A stretch of DNA of 59,121 nucleotides, from NCBI GenBank assembly GCA_035630615.1, contig DASQKI010000073.1, positions 1 through 59,121 of the forward strand. Direction: 5' to 3'. This DNA is from DATFRX01 sp035630615 (GTDB lineage: Bacteria; Actinomycetota; Actinomycetes; Propionibacteriales; Nocardioidaceae). Positions 18,024 to 26,138 of the stretch are shown piece after piece. The notes beneath the pieces were generated by a model that was given only the letters and a program-made list of their open reading frames with translations, searched no databases and was not told where the DNA came from. Every line of letters starts with the position of its first letter. Positions within the stretch are counted from its first letter, which is position 1. The position numbers were made by a program, and so were the translations under genes.

Positions 18024-19330
18024 TGGCGAGCCAAGACATCTGGATGGTGGTGATCGCGGCCCTGCTCGCGCTCGTCGCCAGCATCTTCGCCTCGGCTGAC
18101 GCTGCCCTGTCCTCGTTTTCGAAGGCGCGCGCGACCGAGCTCGCCGAAGAGGGCCGCTCCGGAGCGAGTCGAGTGTTCGCGATCGCGGAGGACCCGCCTC
18201 GCTACCTCAACACGGTGCTGCTGCTCCGGATGGCTGCCGAGACCGCGTCGATCGTGCTGGTCACCTTGGTCGTGGCCGACTCCTACGCCGCCACCTGGCA
18301 GCGGGTGGTGCTCGCTGTCGGGATCATGGTGGTCGTCTCCTACGTCGTGATCGGCGTCGCGCCCCGAACGCTCGGTCGGCAGCACGCCGAGCGGATCGCC
18401 TTGCTCATCGCCGGCCCGGTCATGGTGTTCACCCGCATCCTCGGACCGCTGCCGCGGTTGCTGATCCTGCTCGGCAACGCACTGACGCCGGGCAAGGGCT
18501 TCCGGGAGGGTCCATTCGCGTCGGAGGCGGAGCTACGCGAGATGGTCGATCTCGCCGAGCAGAGCCGGCTCATCGAGTCCGGCGAGCGAGCGATGATCCA
18601 CTCGGTGTTCGAGCTCGGCGACACGATCGTTCGTGAGGTGATGGTGCCGCGCACCGACATGGTCTTCATCGAGCGACACAAGACGCTTCGGCAGGCCATG
18701 TCGCTCGCGCTCCGCAGCGGGTACTCGCGGATCCCCGTGATCGGCGACGGTCTCGACGACGTCGTCGGCATGGCGTACCTCAAGGACATCACCAAGCGGG
18801 TCTTCGACAAGCACGAGGCGGAGTCGACCGAGCGGGCCGACTCGATCGCCCGACAGTGCCTGTTCGTCCCCGACTCCAAGCCGGTCGACGAGCTGCTGCG
18901 CGAGATGCAGTCGCGACGGATGCACGTCGGAGTCGTGGTCGACGAGTTCGGCGGCACCGCCGGCATGGTGACGATCGAGGACATCCTCGAGGAGATCGTG
19001 GGCGAGATCACCGATGAGTACGACGTCGAGCCGGATGCGGTCGAGCGGCTGACCGGCGGTGGGGTACGGGTCAGCTCCCGCTTCGCTGTCGACGACTTGG
19101 GCGAACTGTTCGGCCTCGAGCTGGACGATGACGACGTCGAGACGGTCGGCGGTTTGATGGCCAAGCACCTCGGCAAGGTGCCCATTCCCGGCAGCGAGGT
19201 CGAGGTCGAGGGTTTGCTGCTGCGGGCCGAGGACCCGGCCGGCCGACGCAACCAGATCGCGACCGTGCTGGTTCGGCAGGTCGAGCCCGCCTCGCTCAGC
19301 GAGCAGCCCGACCCGCAGACGCAGCACTGA
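18023..19330 (+). CDS. CNNM/CorC-type membrane protein with CBS domains
   Basis: A 435-residue protein with an N-terminal DUF21 membrane domain (three or four helices, about residues 1-150), a CBS pair (about 205-330, with VMVPRTDMVFIERH and HVGVVVDEFGGTAGMVTIED) and a C-terminal CorC_HlyC domain (about 345-425). Older annotations call it hemolysin; the family is now linked to magnesium/divalent-cation transport or sensing. It is translationally coupled to ybeY by a TGATG overlap and is part of the conserved phoH-ybeY-CNNM-era block. Confidence 0.92.
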   Translation: MASQDIWMVVIAALLALVASIFASADAALSSFSKARATELAEEGRSGASRVFAIAEDPPRYLNTVLLLRMAAETASIVLVTLVVADSYAATWQRVVLAVGIMVVVSYVVIGVAPRTLGRQHAERIALLIAGPVMVFTRILGPLPRLLILLGNALTPGKGFREGPFASEAELREMVDLAEQSRLIESGERAMIHSVFELGDTIVREVMVPRTDMVFIERHKTLRQAMSLALRSGYSRIPVIGDGLDDVVGMAYLKDITKRVFDKHEAESTERADSIARQCLFVPDSKPVDELLREMQSRRMHVGVVVDEFGGTAGMVTIEDILEEIVGEITDEYDVEPDAVERLTGGGVRVSSRFAVDDLGELFGLELDDDDVETVGGLMAKHLGKVPIPGSEVEVEGLLLRAEDPAGRRNQIATVLVRQVEPASLSEQPDPQTQH

Positions 19331-19360
19331 CTCCTACGGCTGAGGACATCCCGTATGCCC

Positions 19361-19366
19361 TAGCCT
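19361..19366 (+). promoter_or_regulatory. Putative -10 box for a leaderless cda-like/era transcript
   Basis: TAGCCT lies seven bases before the ATG at 19374, with no ribosome site between. The identical box and spacing precede dgt. It would drive the cda-like gene and the coupled era gene. Confidence 0.5.
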
Positions 19367-19373
19367 GTTCGCC

Positions 19374-19727
19374 ATGCCGGCACCGACGACTCTCGACGAT
19401 CCGGAGGACGCGAAGCTCGTCACGCTGTCGCGGGCGACCCGCCAGCGTACCGGCGCGGCCGAGGGCGCCGCAGTACGCGACCTCGACGGCCGGACGTACA
19501 CCGCGGCGACCGTCGAGCTGCCGTCGCTCCGCCTGGCTGCTCTGCCGCTCGCGGTCGCGATGGCGGCGTCGTCGGGCGCGAAGGGCCTCGAGGCGGCGGC
19601 CCTGGTGACCGATGACGCGCAGCCGGCGCCGGATCAACTCGCGGCCGTGCGGGATCTCGCCGGCGTCGACGTCCCGGTGTTCGTCGCCGATGCGTCGGGC
19701 GCCCTGACCGTGGTCGTCGCGACCTGA
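19374..19727 (+). CDS. Cytidine deaminase-like protein lacking zinc ligands
   Basis: A 117-residue protein of the cytidine deaminase fold. It occupies the position where actinobacteria carry a cda-like gene before era. The catalytic HAE and PCxxC zinc motifs are missing: the expected region reads TYTAATVELPSLRLAALPLA and there is no cysteine at all. It cannot be a classical deaminase. Its conservation beside era suggests a structural or regulatory role, which is unproven. The TGA overlaps the era ATG, so translation is coupled. Confidence 0.82.
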   Translation: MPAPTTLDDPEDAKLVTLSRATRQRTGAAEGAAVRDLDGRTYTAATVELPSLRLAALPLAVAMAASSGAKGLEAAALVTDDAQPAPDQLAAVRDLAGVDVPVFVADASGALTVVVAT

Positions 19728-20650
19728 TGAACGGCGACGCCTTTCGCAGCGGATTCGCCTGCTTCGTCGGCCGACCTAACGTCGGCAAGTCGACACTGAC
19801 CAACGCTCTCGTCGGGTCCAAGGTCGCGATCACGTCGTCGCGGCCCCAGACCACTCGCCATGTCGTCCGCGGCGTGGTGCATCGCGACGAGGCCCAGCTG
19901 GTGTTGCTCGACACGCCCGGCCTGCACCGTCCTCGTACTCTGCTCGGCCAACGGCTCAACGACCTGGTTCGCGGCACGTGGTCCGAGGTCGACGTCGTAG
20001 CGGTCTGCCTACCGGCCAACGAGAGGATCGGCCCCGGCGATCGCTTCCTCGTCGATGAGTTGGCGCGGGTCCGACGGACTCCTGCGATCGCCGTCGCGAC
20101 CAAGACCGACCTGGTCCGGTCGGACCGGCTGGCCGAGCATCTGATCGACATCGCCGAGCTGGGGGAGACCAGCGGCCGCGAGTGGCACCAGATCGTGCCG
20201 GTCTCGGCGTCGACCGGACATCAGGTCGAGCTGCTGCGCGACCTCTTGATCGCTGAGCTGCCGACGGGGCCGCCGCTCTATCCCGACGGCGACCTCACCG
20301 ACGCCCCGGAGGAGCAACTCGTGGCCGAGCTGATCCGGGAGGCCGCGCTCGAGGAGTTGCGCGACGAGCTGCCGCACTCGGTCGCCGTCGTGATCGAGGA
20401 GATGGGCCCCCGCGCGGACCGCCCCGCCGACCGTCCGCTGGTCGACATCCACGCGGAGGTCTTCGTGGAGCGAACCAGCCAGAAGGGCATCATCATCGGC
20501 TCCGGCGGCGCGCGGCTGCGACAGATCGGTCGCCAGGCCCGAGAGCAGATCGAGCGTCTCCTCGGCACTCCGGTCTATCTCGACCTGCACGTCAAGGTGG
20601 CCAAGGACTGGCAGCGCGACCCGCGGCAGCTGCGCCGGCTCGGCTTCTGA
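19727..20650 (+). CDS. era: GTPase Era
   Basis: A 307-residue ribosome-assembly GTPase that chaperones 16S rRNA maturation. The G domain has GRPNVGKST at residues 15-23, DTPG at 62-65 and TKTD at 125-128. The C-terminal KH domain includes KGIIIGSGGARLRQIG. It starts within the stop of the cda-like gene. Its operon partners, YbeY upstream and Era, act on the same 16S rRNA. A family A inverted repeat starts six bases after the stop. Confidence 0.97.
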   Translation: MNGDAFRSGFACFVGRPNVGKSTLTNALVGSKVAITSSRPQTTRHVVRGVVHRDEAQLVLLDTPGLHRPRTLLGQRLNDLVRGTWSEVDVVAVCLPANERIGPGDRFLVDELARVRRTPAIAVATKTDLVRSDRLAEHLIDIAELGETSGREWHQIVPVSASTGHQVELLRDLLIAELPTGPPLYPDGDLTDAPEEQLVAELIREAALEELRDELPHSVAVVIEEMGPRADRPADRPLVDIHAEVFVERTSQKGIIIGSGGARLRQIGRQAREQIERLLGTPVYLDLHVKVAKDWQRDPRQLRRLGF

Positions 20651-20655
20651 CCCCG

Positions 20656-20705
20656 GAGTTGTCAGGCGCATATGGAGCCTCAGCTCAACATGTGCCTGAC
20701 AACTC
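20656..20705. repeat. Inverted repeat, family A, copy 3, between converging genes
   Basis: A 50-base palindrome with 23-base arms and a CTCA loop. The mismatches would be G-U pairs in RNA. It exactly fills the gap between the era stop (20650) and the stop of the opposing lipoprotein gene (20706). A bidirectional termination or mRNA-end role is plausible. Confidence 0.85.
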
Positions 20706-21572
20706 TTACTTGCGGGTGACGGCCCAGCAGGTGGCGTCGCGCTCGCCGTCGTTCCAGTCGGCGCGGCGCGGCCACTGCAGACCGAACTGACCGGGTTTCG
20801 GATCGCCGCGCCATTTGGCCACGAGGTCGCCGCAGAGTCGGTTGGCCTTGTCGAACGTCGCGCGCGCGCCCGGGTAGTCGGCCTTGGCACGACCGAGCCG
20901 TACGGTGCCGAGCGCGCGCTGCTGATGACGCCGGTCGCAGGACGTCAGCTGGCCCTCGTCGACATTCGGCTTGTTGCTGAACGGCTTGGTCCAGCAGGCC
21001 CGATAGCGGTCGTCGAAGTCGCCGTCGAGCAGGCCGTCGACCCTGGCGGGGAGCACCTCGAGATGCGCGGTGTTTTGACCCGCGACGAGATCGCAGCGGA
21101 ACCAGTGCGCGCCGTCGACGAACTGATCCGGCGTCGGCTTGTACCACGCCCAGCTCACGATGCTGGTCGTCCAGGCCTCGTCGGAGCCGCCGACGGTGCG
21201 GCGCCAGGTCCGCTCGCAGGCGTCCAAGGCGTGCGTCGTGAGTCGCTTGTCGCCGACGCCGCGGGCCGACGACACGAGCTTGGCGGGCCATTCGCCGACG
21301 TAGTAAGTGACCGCCGTATGGCGCTTGGAGCATGCGACGACCGGATCGTCGTTGCTCGCGGGCGCGATGTCGTCGAGGGCGAGCGAGCGACAGGCGTCGA
21401 CCTCCGGCGCCGATGACTCGTCGGGGTCCGGCGTCGGCCCTGGACCGGGGCCGGGCCCGAGTTCCTCGGCCTGCCGCTGTGTCGGAGCGCTGTCGATCAG
21501 GTCGCCGGCGCTGGCACACCCGCTGAGAACGACGACGAGCACCCCGATGGCAGACATTCGTACTCGCGACAC
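20706..21572 (-). CDS. Septum formation family lipoprotein, paralogue 1
   Basis: A 288-residue predicted lipoprotein; the signal peptide ends in the lipobox LSGC. The mature part starts with a Pro/Gly-rich linker and then the Septum_form-type pattern: ACSKRHTAVTYYVG, HWFRCDLVA, SCDRRHQQRALGTV and a C-terminal W-P-R-x2-W-x2-G-x-R-x3-C motif. Cysteines recur at matching places in the two neighbouring genes, suggesting disulfide-stabilised extracytoplasmic domains. GTG 21572 supplies arginines for the signal n-region; ATG 21557 is the alternative. First of three tandem paralogues; a cell-division role is only family naming. Confidence 0.78.
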   Translation of the reverse strand: MSRVRMSAIGVLVVVLSGCASAGDLIDSAPTQRQAEELGPGPGPGPTPDPDESSAPEVDACRSLALDDIAPASNDDPVVACSKRHTAVTYYVGEWPAKLVSSARGVGDKRLTTHALDACERTWRRTVGGSDEAWTTSIVSWAWYKPTPDQFVDGAHWFRCDLVAGQNTAHLEVLPARVDGLLDGDFDDRYRACWTKPFSNKPNVDEGQLTSCDRRHQQRALGTVRLGRAKADYPGARATFDKANRLCGDLVAKWRGDPKPGQFGLQWPRRADWNDGERDATCWAVTRK

Positions 21573-21595
21573 GCTCCGATTGTTGCGCACCCGCC

Positions 21596-22504
21596 CTACG
21601 AGTCGGTCTCCGCGTAACAGATTCCCCACCGGTCGCCGGTGTCCCACTGCTTACGTCCGGGCCAGGTGTAGCCGTAGTGGAAGCTGGCGGTCGTGTTGAG
21701 GTAGGCGCGGACTCGACCGGAGCAATCGCTGCTGAGGCGACTGTCGAGTGTCTGAGAGCTGGGATATTTCGCGTTGAGGTCACCCAGGTGGACGGCCGCC
21801 ACCGCGCGGTAGCTGTGGGGACGGGTGCAGACGACATTGTTGGTGCTGCCGTTGCCGAAGCCGCCGCGGTTGCAGCGCGACCAGTCGGCTGCATTCGCCG
21901 CCCTGAGGATGCCCTGGGTCGTGGCCGGGAGGGCGATCAGCTTCAGACCGTTCATCGCCCGGACGGCGTAGACGTCGCAGCTGAACCAGCGCTGGTCCGG
22001 GCCGACCGCGTCCGACGCCGGGGCGCCCACGATGAAGTCGAAGACGCTGAGCGCCACATCTGCGCCCGAGCCGCCCAGCCAACCGCTGAGCTTGCGGCTG
22101 CAGATGCCGGACACCTCGGCGCGGAGCAGGTCGCCCTTGCCCTGACGTGCGGCTGCCTGCATCGACTCGTTCATCAGGCCGACGAAGTACGTTTCGGCGT
22201 TGTGCGTGTCGCCGCACGGCACCGGTTCGCGTACCTCGGTGGTGCTGCCGACGACGCCGACGAACGGATCCGTGCGGCGGCACTCGCCGACCTTCGGCTC
22301 CGGGTTGGCGGCCGGCGTGGTGGTCGGCGAGGTTGGCTGGGTCGGACTCGGGTCGGTCGGCGTCGGAGACGGTGACGTCGGATCGGTCGGGCTGGGCTCG
22401 GTGGTTGGCTCGGACTCGACGAGGTCGGCCGCCGCGCCGCACCCGCTGAGTACGACGACGGCCGCCAATACCGCAGCGGCTCGATGCCAGATCGTCACAT
22501 GCAC
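21596..22504 (-). CDS. Septum formation family lipoprotein, paralogue 2
   Basis: A 302-residue predicted lipoprotein with signal AAAVLAAVVVLSGC and a long Ser/Thr/Pro linker (about residues 32-68) that may be a wall-spanning spacer. The conserved core follows: PCGDTHNAETYFVG, RWFSCDVYA, VCTRPHSYRAVAAVHLG and YTWPGRKQWDTGDRWGICY. It shares this pattern with both neighbours but is diverged, so the duplication is old. GTG 22504 or GTG 22498 could start it. It lies 23 bases upstream of paralogue 1, which suggests a joint transcript. Confidence 0.78.
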   Translation of the reverse strand: MHVTIWHRAAAVLAAVVVLSGCGAAADLVESEPTTEPSPTDPTSPSPTPTDPSPTQPTSPTTTPAANPEPKVGECRRTDPFVGVVGSTTEVREPVPCGDTHNAETYFVGLMNESMQAAARQGKGDLLRAEVSGICSRKLSGWLGGSGADVALSVFDFIVGAPASDAVGPDQRWFSCDVYAVRAMNGLKLIALPATTQGILRAANAADWSRCNRGGFGNGSTNNVVCTRPHSYRAVAAVHLGDLNAKYPSSQTLDSRLSSDCSGRVRAYLNTTASFHYGYTWPGRKQWDTGDRWGICYAETDS

Positions 22505-22565
22505 TCCGGAACGCGTGGAGTCTGATTGTCCAAGCCAACCCTAACGGGACTGGAGTCGACGCCGA

Positions 22566-23453
22566 TCAGTCGCGCGGCACCCAGCAAACACCCCAACGCA
22601 TCCCGGCGGCCCACTCGTCCCGCGTCGGGGCCTGCCAGCCGTAGGTCCATTCGAGAGGGAAGTCCAGTTCCTCGCGGGCCTGGTCGATACAGCGCTGGCG
22701 GGCGTCTCGACGCTGGTCGCGGTCGGGGAACGCGTCCGATCCGTGGCTGCCGAAGCCGAGGGCTGTGAACGCCTGCCACGTGTGTGGCCGGCTGCAGACG
22801 ACGATCTTCGCGTGTGACTTCTCGGGCGATCCGCGGCTACACAGTCCAAACCTGTTGAGCGCCGAATCCGAGTCGAGCATGTCCGCGGTGTTGCGGGGGA
22901 GCACGTCGAGGCGGCTGTCGGTCGCCGCGACCACGAGGTCGCAGCGGAACCAGCGGGCCCCGAGCTTGATGTCGTGGGTGTTGGGGACGAACCACACCGG
23001 GTGGACGCGGGACAGGATCCGGGTCACTCGGTCACCCCCGACCCAGCGCTTGAAGAGTCGGTCGCAGCGCGGCGTGACGAACTCGGCGATGTCGGCGGTC
23101 GACGGGCTTCGGTCACCGATGATGCTGAGATCGAACGTGCCGACGTAGTACGTCTGCGACGTGTGGTCCTCGCGGCAGCGGACCGGATCCTGGTTGTCGT
23201 GCGGCTGCCGCGCCTGTTCGGCACTGAGCGCGTGACAGTCACCCTCGCGGGGGTGCACGGCCATCGGCGTGCGGAGGCGGACGTCATCGCTGGGGGACTC
23301 ACCCGACTCCGACGACTCGGCGGAGGCCGGAGCTCCGTCGTCTCCGTCGTCGCCGGTCCAGCGCGTGACGAACACGACCGTCAGCACCACGAAAACGGCG
23401 ACTACGACGGCCTTCACGGTCCGGGCGCGGCGGGGCCGCGCGTGACGTGACAC
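22566..23453 (-). CDS. Septum formation family protein, membrane-anchored paralogue 3
   Basis: A 295-residue protein with a basic N-terminus and one uncleaved-looking transmembrane helix (AVVVAVFVVLTVVFVTRW, about residues 15-32) instead of a lipobox. The core repeats the paralogue pattern: RCREDHTSQTYYVG, ARWFRCDLVVA, VCSRPHTWQAFTALGFG and a terminal W-x-A-P-T-R-x2-W motif ending in GVCWVPRD. The three genes thus display the same domain through two anchors. It is the first gene in transcription order. About 240 bases upstream of it hold no recognisable feature. Confidence 0.78.
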   Translation of the reverse strand: MSRHARPRRARTVKAVVVAVFVVLTVVFVTRWTGDDGDDGAPASAESSESGESPSDDVRLRTPMAVHPREGDCHALSAEQARQPHDNQDPVRCREDHTSQTYYVGTFDLSIIGDRSPSTADIAEFVTPRCDRLFKRWVGGDRVTRILSRVHPVWFVPNTHDIKLGARWFRCDLVVAATDSRLDVLPRNTADMLDSDSALNRFGLCSRGSPEKSHAKIVVCSRPHTWQAFTALGFGSHGSDAFPDRDQRRDARQRCIDQAREELDFPLEWTYGWQAPTRDEWAAGMRWGVCWVPRD

Positions 23454-23691
23454 CCCGTCAGATTACGTTTCCCCGCTGCGACGCGTCAGGCGCGGTCCGT
23501 CGTCGAGCGACTTCTGTCGACGGTCAACGTCTCGGGGCAGCCTGTGGGGCGGATTTAGCGGACATTGCTGGATACATTTGGCCGAGTGGTGCGACCGGGG
23601 CCACCCTCAGCATCGATGCGCGTATTTCCGCAGGTCTTCGCACCCTCCTTCCCCATGACCCGTGGGGGTCGTCACCGCGAGGGAGTCGCCG

Positions 23692-25974
23692 ATGCGTGGG
23701 TTCTTGGAGCGACTCGGTCGGGCCTGCGCCCGATGGCATTGGATCGTCATCGCGGCCTGGATCTTGATCGTCGCCGGGTTGCTCGTGGGCCGTACTGTCG
23801 CCGACGGCACCTACACCAACGACTACACGGTGCCAGGAAGCCAGTCCAAGGCCGGCCTGGAAAAGCTCTCGGCCGCCTTCCCGAAGGCCGGAGGTTTCTC
23901 CGGACAGATCGTCTTCGCGACGGACTCCAACAAGAAGGTCTCGGCCAGCAAGGACGCGGTCAACACGTCAGTTGCGAACGCGGCGAAGCTCGACCATGTG
24001 TTGGCGGTCGTCAGCCCGTTCGCCACCGCGAACTCGCCGCAGGTGTCCAAGGACGGGTCGATCGCCTACGCAACCATCAACTTCGACGTCAATACCACCG
24101 CGCTCGGCGACGACTACCTGGACCAGTTCGAGGCGGCGTTCGAGCCGGCCCGCAAGGCCAACCTGCAGGTCGAGTACGGCGGCTACGCCGGGCAGATCGC
24201 CAGTCAGGGCGACGACAAGACGTCCGAGGCTCTCGGCCTGGCGTGCGCCCTGGTCCTGTTGCTATTCATGTTCGGATCGCTCGTCGCCGCGGCCATCCCG
24301 CTGCTGTCCGCCGTGTTCAGCGTGCTCGCCGGCCTGTCCGCGCTGAGCATCCTGGCCTCCGCCGCGACCTTCCCGACCACGGCGCCGACGGTGGCGACGC
24401 TCCTCGGCCTCGGCGTGGCGGTTGACTACGGCCTGTTCCTGGTCTCGCGACATCGCGACCAAGTCGACGCCGGCATGCCGGTCTATGACTCGATTGCGCG
24501 CTCGAACGCCACGTCGGGGTCCGCGATCGTGGTCGCGGGGAGCACGGTCATCATCGCGATCCTCGGGCTCTACATCTCGGCGGTCCCGTTCGTGGGTGCC
24601 CTCGGATTGTCCGCCGCAATCGTCGTCGCGGTCACGATGCTGGCCGCTCTGACCCTGGTCCCGGCCTTCCTCGGTGTGGTGAAGGGCAACGTGCGGGCGC
24701 TCAGCGAGCGGCTGCATGAGCGCCGGGAGCGTCGCGAGCGGGCCGCCGCCGAAGCCGCCGCACCGGAGACCGACACCGCGACGGCCGCGGCCGGCAACCC
24801 GGGATCGAACCCGGGCGAGTCCGGCCCGCCCGCCGGTATGGATGCCGTCTCGCTGACCCAGGGGGCGCACGAGCACAGTGCGTTCGCGCGGTGGGGGAAG
24901 ATGGTCGCCGGACGCCCTTGGCCCTGGGCGGGCGTCAGCAGCCTCCTGCTGATCGTGCTGGCCATCCCCTTGTTCTCCATCCAGTTCGGTCAGCTCGACG
25001 CGGGCACGGACCCGAAGAGCGACACCGACCGTCGCGCGTACGACCTGATCGCCGAAGGGTTCGGTGCCGGCGCCAACGGACCGATCACGATCGTCGCCGT
25101 ACCGGACAGCAAGAAGAACGCCCAGAGCGTGCTGTCGAAGCTGCAGAAGACCGTCGCGAACACCTCCGGCGTGGCCTCGGTGTCGCCGCCGCAGCTCAAC
25201 AAGGCCGGCACGACGGCCACGCTCACCGCGATCCCGACGACCAGCCCGCAGGACCAGGAGACCACTGATCTCGTCGACAACCTGCGCGACACGGTCCTGC
25301 CGGGTGTCGACGGCGTCGAGACCTTCGTTGCCGGGACGACGGCCGGTTACGTCGACTTCACCGACAAGATCATCTCCCGACTGCCGTTGCTGATCCTCGC
25401 CGTCGTCTTCATGTCGATGATCCTGCTCACCACCGCGTTCCGGTCGCTGGCCATCGGACTCAAGGCCGCCGCGATGAACCTGCTCTCGGTCGGCGCGTCG
25501 TACGGGGTGGTGGTGGCGATCTTCCAGTGGGGCTGGGGGAACAGCCTGATCGGCGTCGACCAGACCGTCCCGATACCGGCGTACGTGCCGATGCTGATGT
25601 TCGCGATCATCTTCGGCCTGTCGATGGACTACGAGGTGTTCCTGATCTCGAGGGTCCACGAGGCGTACGTCGCGACGGGCGACTCGCATCGCAGCGTGGC
25701 GCTCGGGATCGGCGGCACGGCCCGAGTCATCACGACCGCCGCCGGCATCATGCTGGTCGTCTTCACGAGCTTCGTTTTCGACTCCGATCCGACCGTCAAG
25801 ATGTTGGCCATCGGCATGGCTGTCGCCGTGCTCATCGATGCGACCGTGGTCCGGATGTGTCTGGTGCCCGCCCTGATGTCGATCCTCGGCGACCGGGCGT
25901 GGTGGATCCCGCATTGGCTCGACCGGATCCTCCCGACGCTCGACATCGAGGGCACGGCCACCGAGAAGCGGTAA
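23692..25974 (+). CDS. MMPL family RND-type transporter
   Basis: A 760-residue inner-membrane transporter with two MMPL halves. Each half has one N-terminal helix, a periplasmic domain and a cluster of helices. The paired motifs VDYGLFLVSRHRD and MDYEVFLISRVHE are the proton-relay Asp-Tyr pairs typical of the family. A charged cytoplasmic loop with Ala/Glu-rich and Pro-rich sequence (about residues 335-400) separates the halves. Substrates are usually lipids or hydrophobic compounds. ATG 23692 follows GAGGGAG; the start upstream is not supported. It stands alone. Confidence 0.92.
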   Translation: MRGFLERLGRACARWHWIVIAAWILIVAGLLVGRTVADGTYTNDYTVPGSQSKAGLEKLSAAFPKAGGFSGQIVFATDSNKKVSASKDAVNTSVANAAKLDHVLAVVSPFATANSPQVSKDGSIAYATINFDVNTTALGDDYLDQFEAAFEPARKANLQVEYGGYAGQIASQGDDKTSEALGLACALVLLLFMFGSLVAAAIPLLSAVFSVLAGLSALSILASAATFPTTAPTVATLLGLGVAVDYGLFLVSRHRDQVDAGMPVYDSIARSNATSGSAIVVAGSTVIIAILGLYISAVPFVGALGLSAAIVVAVTMLAALTLVPAFLGVVKGNVRALSERLHERRERRERAAAEAAAPETDTATAAAGNPGSNPGESGPPAGMDAVSLTQGAHEHSAFARWGKMVAGRPWPWAGVSSLLLIVLAIPLFSIQFGQLDAGTDPKSDTDRRAYDLIAEGFGAGANGPITIVAVPDSKKNAQSVLSKLQKTVANTSGVASVSPPQLNKAGTTATLTAIPTTSPQDQETTDLVDNLRDTVLPGVDGVETFVAGTTAGYVDFTDKIISRLPLLILAVVFMSMILLTTAFRSLAIGLKAAAMNLLSVGASYGVVVAIFQWGWGNSLIGVDQTVPIPAYVPMLMFAIIFGLSMDYEVFLISRVHEAYVATGDSHRSVALGIGGTARVITTAAGIMLVVFTSFVFDSDPTVKMLAIGMAVAVLIDATVVRMCLVPALMSILGDRAWWIPHWLDRILPTLDIEGTATEKR

Positions 25975-26007
25975 CGGCCCGTCGGCGATCCGCCGCGCCG
26001 CGTGCGA

Positions 26008-26013
26008 TACGCT
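26008..26013 (+). promoter_or_regulatory. Putative -10 box of the leuA leader transcript
   Basis: TACGCT lies nine bases before the leader-peptide ATG at 26023. The transcript would begin at or just before that codon, so the leader peptide is probably translated without a ribosome site. Confidence 0.5.
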
Positions 26014-26022
26014 AGGCGAGCC

Positions 26023-26070
26023 ATGCGTTACGCGAGCCTGCTCCTTCGCAGCCGCGGCGGGGCCCTCTAA
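26023..26070 (+). CDS. leuA leader peptide with a leucine run
   Basis: A 15-residue ORF, MRYASLLLRSRGGAL. It has three consecutive leucine codons, CTG CTC CTT (26038-26046), and a fourth CTC just before the TAA. Its second half is the left arm of a GC-rich hairpin. Ribosome stalling at the leucine codons when Leu-tRNA is scarce would alter this structure. Leu-attenuator leaders of this type have been predicted upstream of actinobacterial leuA. Confidence 0.75.
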   Translation: MRYASLLLRSRGGAL

Positions 26071-26091
26071 AGGCCGCACCCCTCGCCGCGG
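26052..26091 (+). promoter_or_regulatory. Attenuator-like hairpin upstream of leuA
   Basis: CCGCGGCG (26052-26059) pairs with CGCCGCGG (26084-26091), extended by GGG against CCCC across a one-base bulge. The left arm lies within the leader ORF, so a translating ribosome would compete with the stem. No T-run follows, so the mechanism could be translational or pseudoknot-based rather than classical termination. Confidence 0.6.
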
Positions 26092-26138
26092 AGTTCGGTG
26101 CTGCCGGCCACCGACTTCGACTCTTGGAGCCCCGCCCC

